NCBI RefSeq assembly: GCF_029892425.1
Contig: NZ_JARXWB010000009.1
Span: 202,645 to 266,644, forward strand
Origin: Bradyrhizobium sp. BR13661
Lineage (GTDB): Bacteria; Pseudomonadota; Alphaproteobacteria; Rhizobiales; Xanthobacteraceae
Length of the DNA stretch: 64,000 nt
Reading direction: 5' to 3'
Position 1 is the stretch's first letter. Each line of letters begins with the position of its first letter. The notes under the pieces are model-generated. The model was not told the origin of the DNA. It did not search any database and was given only the letters and a program-made list of their open reading frames with translations. Of this stretch, positions 18,406 through 27,412 are shown piece after piece. Made by a program: the position numbers and the translations under genes.

Positions 18406-19086
18406 ATGCGCCTCCTCATCATCGAAGACGACCGCGAATCCGCCGACTACCTCGTCAAGGCGTTTCGCGAGGTCGGACACATTGCCGACCACGCCGGCGA
18501 CGGCGAGGAAGGCCTCGCCATGGCCGAGAGCGGCGATTACGACGTGCTGGTGGTCGATCGCATGCTGCCGAAGCGCGACGGGCTGTCGCTGATCGGCGCG
18601 CTACGCGACAAGGGCGACACGACGCCTGTGCTGATCTTGTCCGCGCTCGGTCAGGTCGACGACCGCATCAAGGGTCTGCGCGCCGGCGGCGACGACTATC
18701 TGCCGAAGCCCTATTCCTTCGCCGAGCTGCTCGCCCGCGTCGAGGTGCTGTCGCGCCGTCGCGGCGGACCTGCCGAGGACACGCTCTACCGCGTCGGCGA
18801 TCTCGAGCTCGACCGGCTCTCCCACCGCGTCGCCCGCGGCAAGGACGAGCTGACGCTGCAGCCGCGCGAATTCCGCCTGCTCGAATACCTCATGAAGCAT
18901 GCCGGCCAGGTGGTGACGCGCACCATGCTGCTGGAAAACGTCTGGGACTATCATTTCGATCCGCAGACCAACGTGATCGACGTGCACATTTCGCGGCTGC
19001 GCTCCAAGATCGATAAGGGATTCGAGCGGCCGCTGCTGCACACGATCCGCGGCGCCGGGTACATGATCCGTGACGGCATTCGGTAA
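18406..19086 (+). CDS. Response regulator, OmpR family
   Basis: A 226-residue response regulator. The receiver (residues 1-115) has IIEDD at the start, the phospho-Asp in VVDRMLPKRDG and K in LPKPYS. The winged-helix domain (about 125-222) ends in HTIRGAGYMI. ATG 18406 starts exactly at the receiver fold; a TTG at 18385 with GAAGG nine bases upstream could add seven residues. The coding region overlaps the next kinase gene by 17 bases. Its target genes are unknown. Confidence 0.9.
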   Translation: MRLLIIEDDRESADYLVKAFREVGHIADHAGDGEEGLAMAESGDYDVLVVDRMLPKRDGLSLIGALRDKGDTTPVLILSALGQVDDRIKGLRAGGDDYLPKPYSFAELLARVEVLSRRRGGPAEDTLYRVGDLELDRLSHRVARGKDELTLQPREFRLLEYLMKHAGQVVTRTMLLENVWDYHFDPQTNVIDVHISRLRSKIDKGFERPLLHTIRGAGYMIRDGIR

Positions 19087-20530
19087 ACTGATCCGAACGA
19101 CGGCATTCCGGCTGACGCTGGTCTACCTGTTCCTGTTCGCGATCTTCGCGGCGTCGCTGCTCGGCTATTTCGCCTGGAACACGCGGCGGATGATCACCGA
19201 GGAGATTACGCAGACGGTCAATGCCGAGACCTCGGAGATCAACGAGATCTACGGCCGCGGCGGCATGTTTCGCCTGGTGCGCACGATCGAATCCCGCGCG
19301 CTGCGGCCGGGTGCCAATCTCTACCTCGTGACCACGCCGACCGGTCAGGCGATCGCCGGCAATGTCGGTTCGCTGGCCCCCGGCGTGATGGCGACGCGCG
19401 GCTGGTCGGAGACCGCCTATCGGCGGATCGAGGACACCGATGACCGCGATCATCGCGCGCTGGTTCGCGTCACCGAATTGGAGAACGGCTTCCGGCTCCT
19501 GGTCGGCCGTGACCTTGCCGAGCGGCGGCGCCTGTTCGGCATCGTGGCCAAGGCTGCGCAATGGTCGATCCTGATCGTCGTCGTGCTCGGCCTTGGCGGC
19601 GGCGTCTTCGTCGCGCGCAGGGTGCTGACGCGCATCGATGCGATGAGCGGCACAGCGCATCGCATCATGACCGGCGATCTCAGCGAGCGCCTGCCGGTCG
19701 GGCGCAGCGGCGACGAGCTCGACCGCCTCGCCGAGAACCTCAACGCCATGCTGGAGCGGATCGAGGCGCTGATGTCGGGGCTCAAGGAAGTCTCCGACAA
19801 CATTGCCCATGACCTCAAGACGCCGCTGACGCGGCTCCGTAACCGGGCCGAGGAGGCGCTGGCGAAATCCGGTTGCGAGGCCGATTACCGCGCCGCGCTG
19901 GAACGGACCATCGAGGAGTCCGACGGGCTGATCCGCACCTTCAATGCGCTGCTGATGATCGCGCGCGCGGAGTCCGGTCAGGCGCGCGGCAACATGGATG
20001 ATTTCGATGCCGCCGAAGTCGCGGGCGGCATTCACGAGCTCTACGAGCCGCTCGCCGAAGAGGACGGCATGACCCTGAAGGTCAAGACCCAGACGGCGCC
20101 GATTCACGGCAATCGCGAATTGATCAGCCAGGCACTCGCCAATCTCGTCGAGAATGCGATCAAATACGGCAAGCCGGCGGCGCCGTCGGCGGGGTCAGTG
20201 GTCAGCATGGACGCGCGTCAGATCACGATCGAGGCGAGGCGCGAGGGCGATCAGGTGTTGCTCAGCGTCACCGATCGCGGTCCCGGAATTCCGGAAGGCG
20301 ATCGCAAGCACGCCATCGAGCGCTTCGTGCGGCTGGAAGCGAGCCGCACGATGCCGGGCTCCGGCCTCGGCCTCAGCCTCGCATCCGCCGTCGCCACATT
20401 GCATGGCGGCGAATTGCGGCTGGGCGATGCCCATCCCGGTCTCGTCGCCACGCTGGTGCTACCGGCGCGGGGAGCGGCCGGCGACAGGGTTGCTCCGCCA
20501 ATGCCGGATGTGCCACAGAAGGTGGCATGA
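19070..20530 (+). CDS. Sensor histidine kinase
   Basis: A 486-residue inner-membrane kinase, partner of the preceding regulator. Two membrane helices (about residues 14-37 and 163-185) enclose a periplasmic sensor of about 125 residues. HAMP follows, then the His box (NIAHDLKTPLTRLR), N box (NLVENAIKYGK) and GSGLGLSL. The layout is like kinases of the CusS/QseC group; the signal is unknown. It starts at GTG inside the regulator gene and ends with ATGA, shared with glnE, so the three genes are translationally coupled. Confidence 0.9.
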   Translation: MTAFGKLIRTTAFRLTLVYLFLFAIFAASLLGYFAWNTRRMITEEITQTVNAETSEINEIYGRGGMFRLVRTIESRALRPGANLYLVTTPTGQAIAGNVGSLAPGVMATRGWSETAYRRIEDTDDRDHRALVRVTELENGFRLLVGRDLAERRRLFGIVAKAAQWSILIVVVLGLGGGVFVARRVLTRIDAMSGTAHRIMTGDLSERLPVGRSGDELDRLAENLNAMLERIEALMSGLKEVSDNIAHDLKTPLTRLRNRAEEALAKSGCEADYRAALERTIEESDGLIRTFNALLMIARAESGQARGNMDDFDAAEVAGGIHELYEPLAEEDGMTLKVKTQTAPIHGNRELISQALANLVENAIKYGKPAAPSAGSVVSMDARQITIEARREGDQVLLSVTDRGPGIPEGDRKHAIERFVRLEASRTMPGSGLGLSLASAVATLHGGELRLGDAHPGLVATLVLPARGAAGDRVAPPMPDVPQKVA

Positions 20531-23505
20531 ACCAATCCGCGCCGGGAAACGCGGACAAGCATGGTGAGAGCCTGGCCACGCGGTTTGTGGAGGCTCCCCA
20601 TGTTGCCGTTTCCAGATCAGACGAACGACGTTTTGATAATTGGCTGGCCGAGCTCGAGCCGGCGCAATCGGCCCGTCTGGAGGTGCTGCTGGCCTATCCC
20701 TTCGCGCGGGATATTCTCGCGGGTATCGCGGAATTCTCGCCTTATTTGTTCGATCTGGTGCGCGCCGATCCGTTCCGCCTGATCCGATTGCTCGAATGCG
20801 AACCGGATGCGCATTTGGCCGTGCTGATTGCGGCGGCGAGGGGCGCCGTGCTTGCCGCACCCGATGAGGCCGAGGTGATGCGGCTGCTCCGCCGCATGAA
20901 AGGCGAGGCAGCGCTGCTGATCGCGCTGTGCGACATCGGCGGGGTCTGGCCGGTGATGCGGGTGACGGCGGCGTTGACGGACCTTGCGGTCTCCTCGGTG
21001 CAGGCGGCGCTCCAATATTTGCTGCGTCAGGAGGCCGCACGTGGAAAGATCCTGCCGCTCAATATTGAGGCACCGGAGGTCGGTTGCGGCCTGATCGTGC
21101 TCGCCATGGGCAAGATGGGCGCGGGCGAGCTGAACTACTCCAGCGACATCGATCTCATCGTTTTCTTCGATCCCGACGCCACGACGCTTGCGGGCGATAT
21201 CGAGCCGCAGCCGTTCTTCGTCCGGGTGACGCAGGGCATGGCCCGCATCCTCCAGCAGCGTACATATGACGGCTATGTGTTCCGCGTCGACCTGCGGCTG
21301 CGGCCGGATCCGTCCTCGACGCAAGTCGCGATCTCGCGCGACGCCGCGCTGAACTATTACGAGCGGGAAGGCCGCACCTGGGAGCGCGCCGCGATGATCA
21401 AGGCGCGTGCCTGCGCCGGCGACGCTAGGGCGGGCGAGGCGCTGCTTGCTGAAATCGCGCCCTTCGTCTGGCGCAAGCATCTCGATTTCGCAGCCCTTGC
21501 CGATGTTCACGACATGAAGCGGCAGATGCAGACCTATCGCGGTCAAAGCGACATCGCGGTCGAGGGCCACAACGTCAAGGTCGGCCGCGGCGGCATCCGC
21601 GAGATCGAGTTCTTCGCCCAGACTCAGCAGCTGATCGCCGGTGGCCGCCATCCGGAACTGCGGGTGCGGCCGACGCTTGCCGCGCTCAACATCCTCGCTG
21701 CGCGCGACTGGATCACATCCGCCGCGCGCGACGAACTGACCACGGCCTATGAATTCCTGCGCCGGGTCGAGCATCGTCTTCAGATGATCGCCGACGAGCA
21801 GACCCATGCGCTGCCTGACGACAAGGAGGCAGTCGAACGTTTCGCCTGGTTCTTCGGTTATGACAGCCGCGAGGCCTTCGCGCGCGATCTGTTGCGTCAG
21901 CTCGAGATCGTCCAGGGACATTACGAAAAGCTGTTCGAAGGCGATGATCCCACCGGCACGGCAAGCCTGCCGGCGATCGACTATCGCGCCGGCCCTGATG
22001 ATCCGCGCCTGCTCCAGCACCTGACGACGCTCGGCTTCAAGAAGCCTGCGGCCGTGGCGCAGACCATCCGCGATTGGCTCACCGGCGACTACCGCGTCTT
22101 CCGCAACAAGCAGACGCGAAACGCCTTCGTCGAATTCGTGCCGGCCCTGATCGACGGCCTCGCGCATGCCGAGGAGCCGGACCGGGCGGTCGTCGCGTTC
22201 GACCATTTTCTTGGGGCGCTCCAGCGCGGCGGCCGGCTGATCACGCTGCTCGGCCAGAACCGCGATCTCGTCGCGCTCGTGGCGCTCGTGCTTGGCGCAG
22301 CTCCCCGGCTTGGCGAGATGCTGGCGCGGCAACCGCAGCTGATGGACGGCCTGATCGATCCGCGCTTCTTCGGTGCGATGCCGGATCGTCAGGAATTGTC
22401 GGCGCGGCTGGCGACCACCGTGCAGGACGCCGGCTCCTACGAGGAGTTTCTGGACCGCCTTCGCCTGTTCGGGCAGGAGAGCCTGTTCCTGATCGGCACG
22501 CGCATCCTCTCCGGCACCGTCTCGGCGCAGCAGGCGAGCACGGCCTTCGCCGACGTGGCCGAGGGCATCGTCCACACCGTTCACGGCCTCGTCGCCGATC
22601 GCTTTGCCGCCCAGCACGGGCGAATCAAGGGGCAGGAGACCGCGATCATCGCGATGGGGCGGCTCGGCAGCCGCGAGATGACGGCGTCCTCGGATCTCGA
22701 TTTGATCCTGCTTTACGATTTCGACAGCGACAACCCGGACTCGGACGGCCAGAAATCACTCCATGGCGCGCATTACTTCGCCCGCTTCACCCAGCGCCTG
22801 ATCAGTGCCTTCACGACCCGCACCAATTACGGCGTGCTCTACGAGATCGACATGCGGCTGCGGCCGTCGGGGCGCGCAGGGCCGGTGGCGTCGAGCCTCG
22901 TGTCATTCGCGGACTACCAGGCCGTTGAGGCCTGGACCTGGGAGCACATGGCGCTGACGCGCGCGCGCGTGGTGTCGGCATCGCCGGAGTTTACCACACG
23001 GATCGAGAGCATCATCCGCGAGGTCCTGACCCGCCGTCGCGACCCTGCGATCACCGCCAACGACGTCGCCGACATGCGCCGCGCGATCGCGCAGGAGAAG
23101 GGCGAGACCGATTATTGGGACCTCAAATACGCTTCAGGAGGCATGGTCGACATCGACTTCATCGCGCAATATCTCCAGCTCGTCCATGCCCATGACAAGC
23201 CCGACATTCTCGACGTCTCGACCGTGCAGGTGCTGGAGAATGCCGCAAGGCTTGGCGTGCTGCCGCAATCGCAAGCGGAGATTTTGCGCGCCGCGGCGCG
23301 GCTCTATCACGATCTCACGCAGATCCTGCGGCTCTGCGTCAGCGATCGCTTCAAGCCGGAAACCGCCGGCACCGATCTTCAGCGCGTCATGGCACGCGCC
23401 GGCGATGCGCCGGATTTCTCATCGCTGGAAGCGCGCGTGAAGGAGACGCAGAGCGAAGTGCGGCGCGTGTTCAACGCGCTTCTGGAAGGAAAGTTGCCTG
23501 CTTGA
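20527..23505 (+). CDS. glnE: Bifunctional glutamine synthetase adenylyltransferase/adenylyl-removing enzyme
   Basis: A 992-residue enzyme that attaches AMP to, or removes it from, glutamine synthetase, setting nitrogen assimilation activity under PII control. Two nucleotidyltransferase domains are visible: the N-terminal removing domain with SSDIDLIVFFD and the C-terminal adding domain with SSDLDLILLYD. Both metal-binding D-x-D pairs are intact. Length is normal. The ATG overlaps the kinase stop by 4 bases. Its end overlaps the convergent fdsD gene by 35 bases. Confidence 0.97.
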   Translation: MNQSAPGNADKHGESLATRFVEAPHVAVSRSDERRFDNWLAELEPAQSARLEVLLAYPFARDILAGIAEFSPYLFDLVRADPFRLIRLLECEPDAHLAVLIAAARGAVLAAPDEAEVMRLLRRMKGEAALLIALCDIGGVWPVMRVTAALTDLAVSSVQAALQYLLRQEAARGKILPLNIEAPEVGCGLIVLAMGKMGAGELNYSSDIDLIVFFDPDATTLAGDIEPQPFFVRVTQGMARILQQRTYDGYVFRVDLRLRPDPSSTQVAISRDAALNYYEREGRTWERAAMIKARACAGDARAGEALLAEIAPFVWRKHLDFAALADVHDMKRQMQTYRGQSDIAVEGHNVKVGRGGIREIEFFAQTQQLIAGGRHPELRVRPTLAALNILAARDWITSAARDELTTAYEFLRRVEHRLQMIADEQTHALPDDKEAVERFAWFFGYDSREAFARDLLRQLEIVQGHYEKLFEGDDPTGTASLPAIDYRAGPDDPRLLQHLTTLGFKKPAAVAQTIRDWLTGDYRVFRNKQTRNAFVEFVPALIDGLAHAEEPDRAVVAFDHFLGALQRGGRLITLLGQNRDLVALVALVLGAAPRLGEMLARQPQLMDGLIDPRFFGAMPDRQELSARLATTVQDAGSYEEFLDRLRLFGQESLFLIGTRILSGTVSAQQASTAFADVAEGIVHTVHGLVADRFAAQHGRIKGQETAIIAMGRLGSREMTASSDLDLILLYDFDSDNPDSDGQKSLHGAHYFARFTQRLISAFTTRTNYGVLYEIDMRLRPSGRAGPVASSLVSFADYQAVEAWTWEHMALTRARVVSASPEFTTRIESIIREVLTRRRDPAITANDVADMRRAIAQEKGETDYWDLKYASGGMVDIDFIAQYLQLVHAHDKPDILDVSTVQVLENAARLGVLPQSQAEILRAAARLYHDLTQILRLCVSDRFKPETAGTDLQRVMARAGDAPDFSSLEARVKETQSEVRRVFNALLEGKLPA

Positions 23506-23707
23506 GGGAGGTCAAGGCTTCGAGCACGTTCGGCTCGAGGCCTGCGCCGCCGGCATCGAGATGCGCGAAGATCGCGCGCTTCATCCGGGGATCCCAGAAC
23601 TTCTTGATGTGGTCGGCGATCCCTGGCACGGCCTTGTCGTGGCCCTGGCTGCGGAAGAACGTGCCGATCTGGTTGGCCATGTAGACGAGACGGTCAGGCG
23701 ACGACAT
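23471..23707 (-). CDS. fdsD: Formate dehydrogenase subunit delta FdsD
   Basis: A 78-residue small subunit found at the end of soluble NAD-dependent molybdenum formate dehydrogenase operons. The family wording is visible (LVYMANQIGTFF, then HIKKFWDPRMK). It is thought to help assemble or stabilise the FdsABG complex. The start overlaps the fdhD end by 14 bases, typical of translational coupling. The 3' end overlaps glnE on the other strand. Confidence 0.93.
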   Translation of the reverse strand: MSSPDRLVYMANQIGTFFRSQGHDKAVPGIADHIKKFWDPRMKRAIFAHLDAGGAGLEPNVLEALTSLKQATFLPEAR

Positions 23708-24524
23708 GGATGATCTCCGGAGCGCAAGGAGCCGTAATGCGGCCCTGATGCGTGAACACTTCAAACCCGTCGCTGCGGGCGATTGCAATCAGCGTGATGC
23801 CGGCCGCGGCTGCGGTGCGAACCGCGAGTGCGGTGGGAGCGGAAACCGCGACCATCACGGGCGCGCCGATGGCTGCGGTCTTCTGCACCATCTCGACCGA
23901 GACGCGGCTGGTCAGTAGTACCAGGCCGCCGCTCGCGTCGGTCCGGCTGCGCGCCAGCGAACCCGCAAGCTTGTCGAGCGCGTTATGGCGGCCGACGTCC
24001 TCGCGCAGGGCCACGATACCGTTTGCGGGCGACCAAAAGGCCGCCGCGTGAGCCGCTCGGGTCTGGATGTTGATCGCTTGCAGGGGCGCGATGGTCTGCA
24101 TCGCCATCATGACCTGGTCGGGCGTGAAGGTGTGCCCCTGCGACACGATCGCGGCGGGCCGTATGGCTTCGGCGATGGAGTCGATGCCGCAGATGCCGCA
24201 GCCGGTGGGGCCGGCGATGTGACGGCGACGCTCGCTGATGCGTGCGGCGTTGTCCTGCTCCAGCCACATCCGCAGCTCGATGCCGTCGTCGAGCCTGATC
24301 ACATCGAGCGACTTGATGTCGTCGACCGATGTGATGATGCCTTCGTCCAGGCTGAAGCCGACCGCGAAATCTTCCAGGTTCTGCGGCGTCCCCATCATGA
24401 CGGCATAGGTGCCGCCATTGTAAGTCAGCGCCAGCGGCGTCTCCTCGGGGATCAGCCGCGTCCCCTCTGACGCGACACCGTCGCGCCAGATCTCGCGGTC
24501 GATGGCCTGGACCGGCACGTGCAT
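23694..24524 (-). CDS. fdhD: Formate dehydrogenase accessory sulfurtransferase FdhD (FdsC)
   Basis: A 276-residue chaperone that delivers the terminal sulfur ligand to the bis-MGD molybdenum cofactor, required for formate dehydrogenase activity. The catalytic cysteines are in GCGICG, and the C-terminal part (VAVSAPTALAVRTA) is the usual family block. It begins 4 bases after fdsA, in the order fdsG-B-A-C-D known from Cupriavidus and rhizobia. Confidence 0.95.
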   Translation of the reverse strand: MHVPVQAIDREIWRDGVASEGTRLIPEETPLALTYNGGTYAVMMGTPQNLEDFAVGFSLDEGIITSVDDIKSLDVIRLDDGIELRMWLEQDNAARISERRRHIAGPTGCGICGIDSIAEAIRPAAIVSQGHTFTPDQVMMAMQTIAPLQAINIQTRAAHAAAFWSPANGIVALREDVGRHNALDKLAGSLARSRTDASGGLVLLTSRVSVEMVQKTAAIGAPVMVAVSAPTALAVRTAAAAGITLIAIARSDGFEVFTHQGRITAPCAPEIIHVVA

Positions 24525-24528
24525 GCGG

Positions 24529-27402
24529 TTACTCCGCGGCCTCGGCCGGTGCGATGCGGCGGGAGTGCCGCGCCTGCTCGTCGTAGCTCTTCTGCCAGTC
24601 GGACGGTCCGTTCGACGGCGAGATCTGCACCGCCGTGACCTTGTATTCGGGGCAGTTGGTCGCCCAATCCGAATAGTCTGTCGTGATCACGTTGGCCTGC
24701 GTGTCCGGGTGGTGGAAGGTGGTGTAGACGACACCCGGGGAGACACGGTCGGTGATCTCCGCGCGCAGCGTGGTCTCGCCGGCGCGGCTCGTGAGCCGCA
24801 CCCAGTCACCATCGCGCACGCCGCGCTGCTCGGCATCGTGCGGATGGATCTCCAGGAGATCCTCCGCATGCCAGACCACGTTCTCGGTGCGCCGTGTCTG
24901 CGCGCCGACATTGTACTGGCTGAGGATGCGGCCGGTCGTGAGCAGCAGCGGGAAGCGGGGGCCGGTGCGCTCGTCGGTTGCGACATATTCGGTGACGATG
25001 AACTTGCCCTTGCCGCGGACGAAGCCGTCGATATGCATCACCGGCGTGCCCTCCGGCGCCTTCTCGTTGCAGGGCCACTGCACCGAGCCGAGCTCGTCGA
25101 GCTTGGCGTAGGAGACGCCGGTGAAGGTCGGGGTCAGCGCCGCGATCTCGTCCATGATCTCGGAAGGGTGGCTGTAGTTCATCGCGAAGCCCATCGCCTT
25201 GGCGAGGCCGATCGTGACCTCCCAGTCGGCCATGCCGTTCTTCGGCGACATCACCTTGCGCACGCGCTGGATGCGGCGCTCCGCGTTGGTGAACGTGCCG
25301 TCCTTTTCCAGGAAGCTCGAGCCGGGCAGGAAGACGTGGGCGTAGTTCGCGGTCTCGTTCAGGAAGAGGTCGTGAACGATGACGCATTCCATGGCCGACA
25401 ACGCCGCCACCACGTGCTTGGTGTTGGGGTCGGACTGGAGAATGTCCTCGCCCTGGACGTAGAGGCCCATGAATGTGCCTTCGATCGCGGCATCGAACAT
25501 GTTGGGAATGCGCAAGCCCGGCTCCGGGTTGAGCTTGACGTTCCACAGCGCCTCGAACTGGTCGCGCACGGCATCGCCCGAGATGTGGCGATAGCCCGGC
25601 AGCTCGTGCGGGAACGAGCCCATGTCGCAGGAGCCCTGCACGTTGTTCTGGCCGCGCAGCGGATTCACGCCGACGCCGGGACGGCCGATATTGCCTGTCG
25701 CCATCGCGAGGTTGGCGATCGCGATCACCGTGGTCGAGCCCTGGCTGTGCTCGGTGACGCCGAGCCCGTAATAGATCGCGCCATTGCCGCCGGTGGCGTA
25801 GATGCGAGCCGCTTCACGCAGCGTCTTCGGGTCGACGCCCGTCAGGATGGCCGTCGCTTCCGGGCTGTGCTTCGCTTGCGCGACGAAGGCGGCCCATTCC
25901 TCGAACTCGGCCCAGTCGCAGCGCTCGCGCACGAAGGCCTCGTTGACGAGGCCTTCGGTGACGATGACATGCGCCAGCGCGGTGACGACCGCGACGTTGG
26001 TGCCGGGCATCAGGGGCAGATGCAGCGCCTTCACATGCGGCGATTCCACCATCTCGGTGCGGCGCGGATCGATCACGATCAGCTTGGCGCCCTGGCGCAG
26101 CCGTTTCTTCAGGCGCGAAGCGAACACCGGATGGGCCGAAGCCGGATTGGCGCCGATGATCACGGCGACGTCGGTGTCCTCGACCGAGTCGAAATCCTGG
26201 GTGCCGGCCGACGTGCCGAACGTTTGCGACAGGCCATAGCCGGTCGGCGAGTGGCAGACACGGGCGCAGGTGTCGACATTGTTGTTGCCGAAGCCGGCGC
26301 GGATCAGCTTCTGCACCAGATAGGTCTCCTCATTGGTGCAGCGGGAGGAGGTGATGCCGCCGATGGCATCGCGGCCGTACTTCTTCTGAATGCCGCGCAT
26401 CCTGGCGGCGGCAAACGAGAACGCTTCGTCCCAGGAGACTTCCTTCCAGGGATCCTCGATCCGCTCGCGGATCATGGGTTTAAGGATGCGCTCCTTGTGG
26501 TTGGTGTAGCCCCAGGCGAAGCGGCCCTTGACGCAGGAATGGCCGCGATTGGCCTTGCCGTCCTTGTAGGGCACCATGCGCACGACTTCCTCGCCGCGCA
26601 TCTCCGCCTTGAAGGCGCAACCAACGCCGCAATAGGCACAGGTAGTGACGACGGAATGCTCGGGCTGGCCGATCTCGATCACGGATTTTTCCGTCAGCGT
26701 CGCGGTCGGGCAGGCCTGCACGCAGGCGCCGCAGGAGACGCATTCGGAGCCGAGAAAACTCTCGCTCATGCCGGGCGAGACGCGGCTGTCGAAGCCGCGG
26801 CCGGAGATGGTCAGCGCGAACGTGCCTTGCACCTCCTCGCAGGCGCGGACGCAGCGCGAGCAGACGATGCATTTGGAGGGATCGTAGGTGAAGTACGGGT
26901 TGGACTCGTCCTTCGGCATCCAGGCGGCGTTGACCTCGCCATTGGATTTCGCGAACACGTGGTTCTCGCCCTCATAGCCGTAGCGCACGTCGCGCAGGCC
27001 AACGGCCCCGGCCATGTCCTGCAACTCGCAATCGCCATTGGCGCCGCAGGTGAGGCAGTCGAGCGGATGGTCGGAGATATAGAGCTCCATCACGCCCTTG
27101 CGCAGCTTCTTCAGCCGTTCGCTCTGGGTGTGGACCACGAGGCCGTTCATGACGGGTGTGGTGCAGGAGGCCGGCGTGCCGGCGCGGCCCTCGATCTCGA
27201 CGACGCAGAGGCGGCAGGAGCCGAACGCGTCGACCATGTCGGTCGCGCAAAGCTTCGGGATCTGGTGGCCGGCGTCCATCGCGGCCCGCATGATCGAGGT
27301 GCCCTCGGGCACCGTGACCTCGTTGCCGTCGATGGTCAGCGTGACCATCGTTGATGATTTGGAGCGCGGCGTGCCGAAGTCGATTTCTTCGATCAGAGAC
27401 AT
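24529..27402 (-). CDS. fdsA: NAD-dependent formate dehydrogenase, molybdenum subunit FdsA
   Basis: The 957-residue catalytic subunit, which oxidises formate to CO2. In order it shows: an N-terminal 2Fe-2S domain (Cys near 52-80), a His/Cys NuoG-like cluster (CLTCGANGDC, about 116-125), two 4Fe-4S motifs (CIVCSRC at 178-184 and CVSCGAC at 221-227), the FDH-type 4Fe-4S site (CAYCGVGC at 255-262), and the active-site C383-H384 in RVCHSPTGYG. So it uses cysteine, not selenocysteine, as Mo ligand. ATG 27402 has AGGAG upstream; ten bases separate it from fdsB. Confidence 0.97.
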   Translation of the reverse strand: MSLIEEIDFGTPRSKSSTMVTLTIDGNEVTVPEGTSIMRAAMDAGHQIPKLCATDMVDAFGSCRLCVVEIEGRAGTPASCTTPVMNGLVVHTQSERLKKLRKGVMELYISDHPLDCLTCGANGDCELQDMAGAVGLRDVRYGYEGENHVFAKSNGEVNAAWMPKDESNPYFTYDPSKCIVCSRCVRACEEVQGTFALTISGRGFDSRVSPGMSESFLGSECVSCGACVQACPTATLTEKSVIEIGQPEHSVVTTCAYCGVGCAFKAEMRGEEVVRMVPYKDGKANRGHSCVKGRFAWGYTNHKERILKPMIRERIEDPWKEVSWDEAFSFAAARMRGIQKKYGRDAIGGITSSRCTNEETYLVQKLIRAGFGNNNVDTCARVCHSPTGYGLSQTFGTSAGTQDFDSVEDTDVAVIIGANPASAHPVFASRLKKRLRQGAKLIVIDPRRTEMVESPHVKALHLPLMPGTNVAVVTALAHVIVTEGLVNEAFVRERCDWAEFEEWAAFVAQAKHSPEATAILTGVDPKTLREAARIYATGGNGAIYYGLGVTEHSQGSTTVIAIANLAMATGNIGRPGVGVNPLRGQNNVQGSCDMGSFPHELPGYRHISGDAVRDQFEALWNVKLNPEPGLRIPNMFDAAIEGTFMGLYVQGEDILQSDPNTKHVVAALSAMECVIVHDLFLNETANYAHVFLPGSSFLEKDGTFTNAERRIQRVRKVMSPKNGMADWEVTIGLAKAMGFAMNYSHPSEIMDEIAALTPTFTGVSYAKLDELGSVQWPCNEKAPEGTPVMHIDGFVRGKGKFIVTEYVATDERTGPRFPLLLTTGRILSQYNVGAQTRRTENVVWHAEDLLEIHPHDAEQRGVRDGDWVRLTSRAGETTLRAEITDRVSPGVVYTTFHHPDTQANVITTDYSDWATNCPEYKVTAVQISPSNGPSDWQKSYDEQARHSRRIAPAEAAE

Positions 27403-27412
27403 TGTCGTTCTC

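Noticed and set aside
20617..22617. A long minus-strand frame opposite glnE.
   Set aside because: Shadow of glnE; no protein-like pattern and no start signal.
24502..27354. A long plus-strand frame opposite fdsA.
   Set aside because: Composition (Arg/His/Asp/Val shadow of a GC-rich gene) and full overlap with the unmistakable fdsA coding region; no ribosome site.
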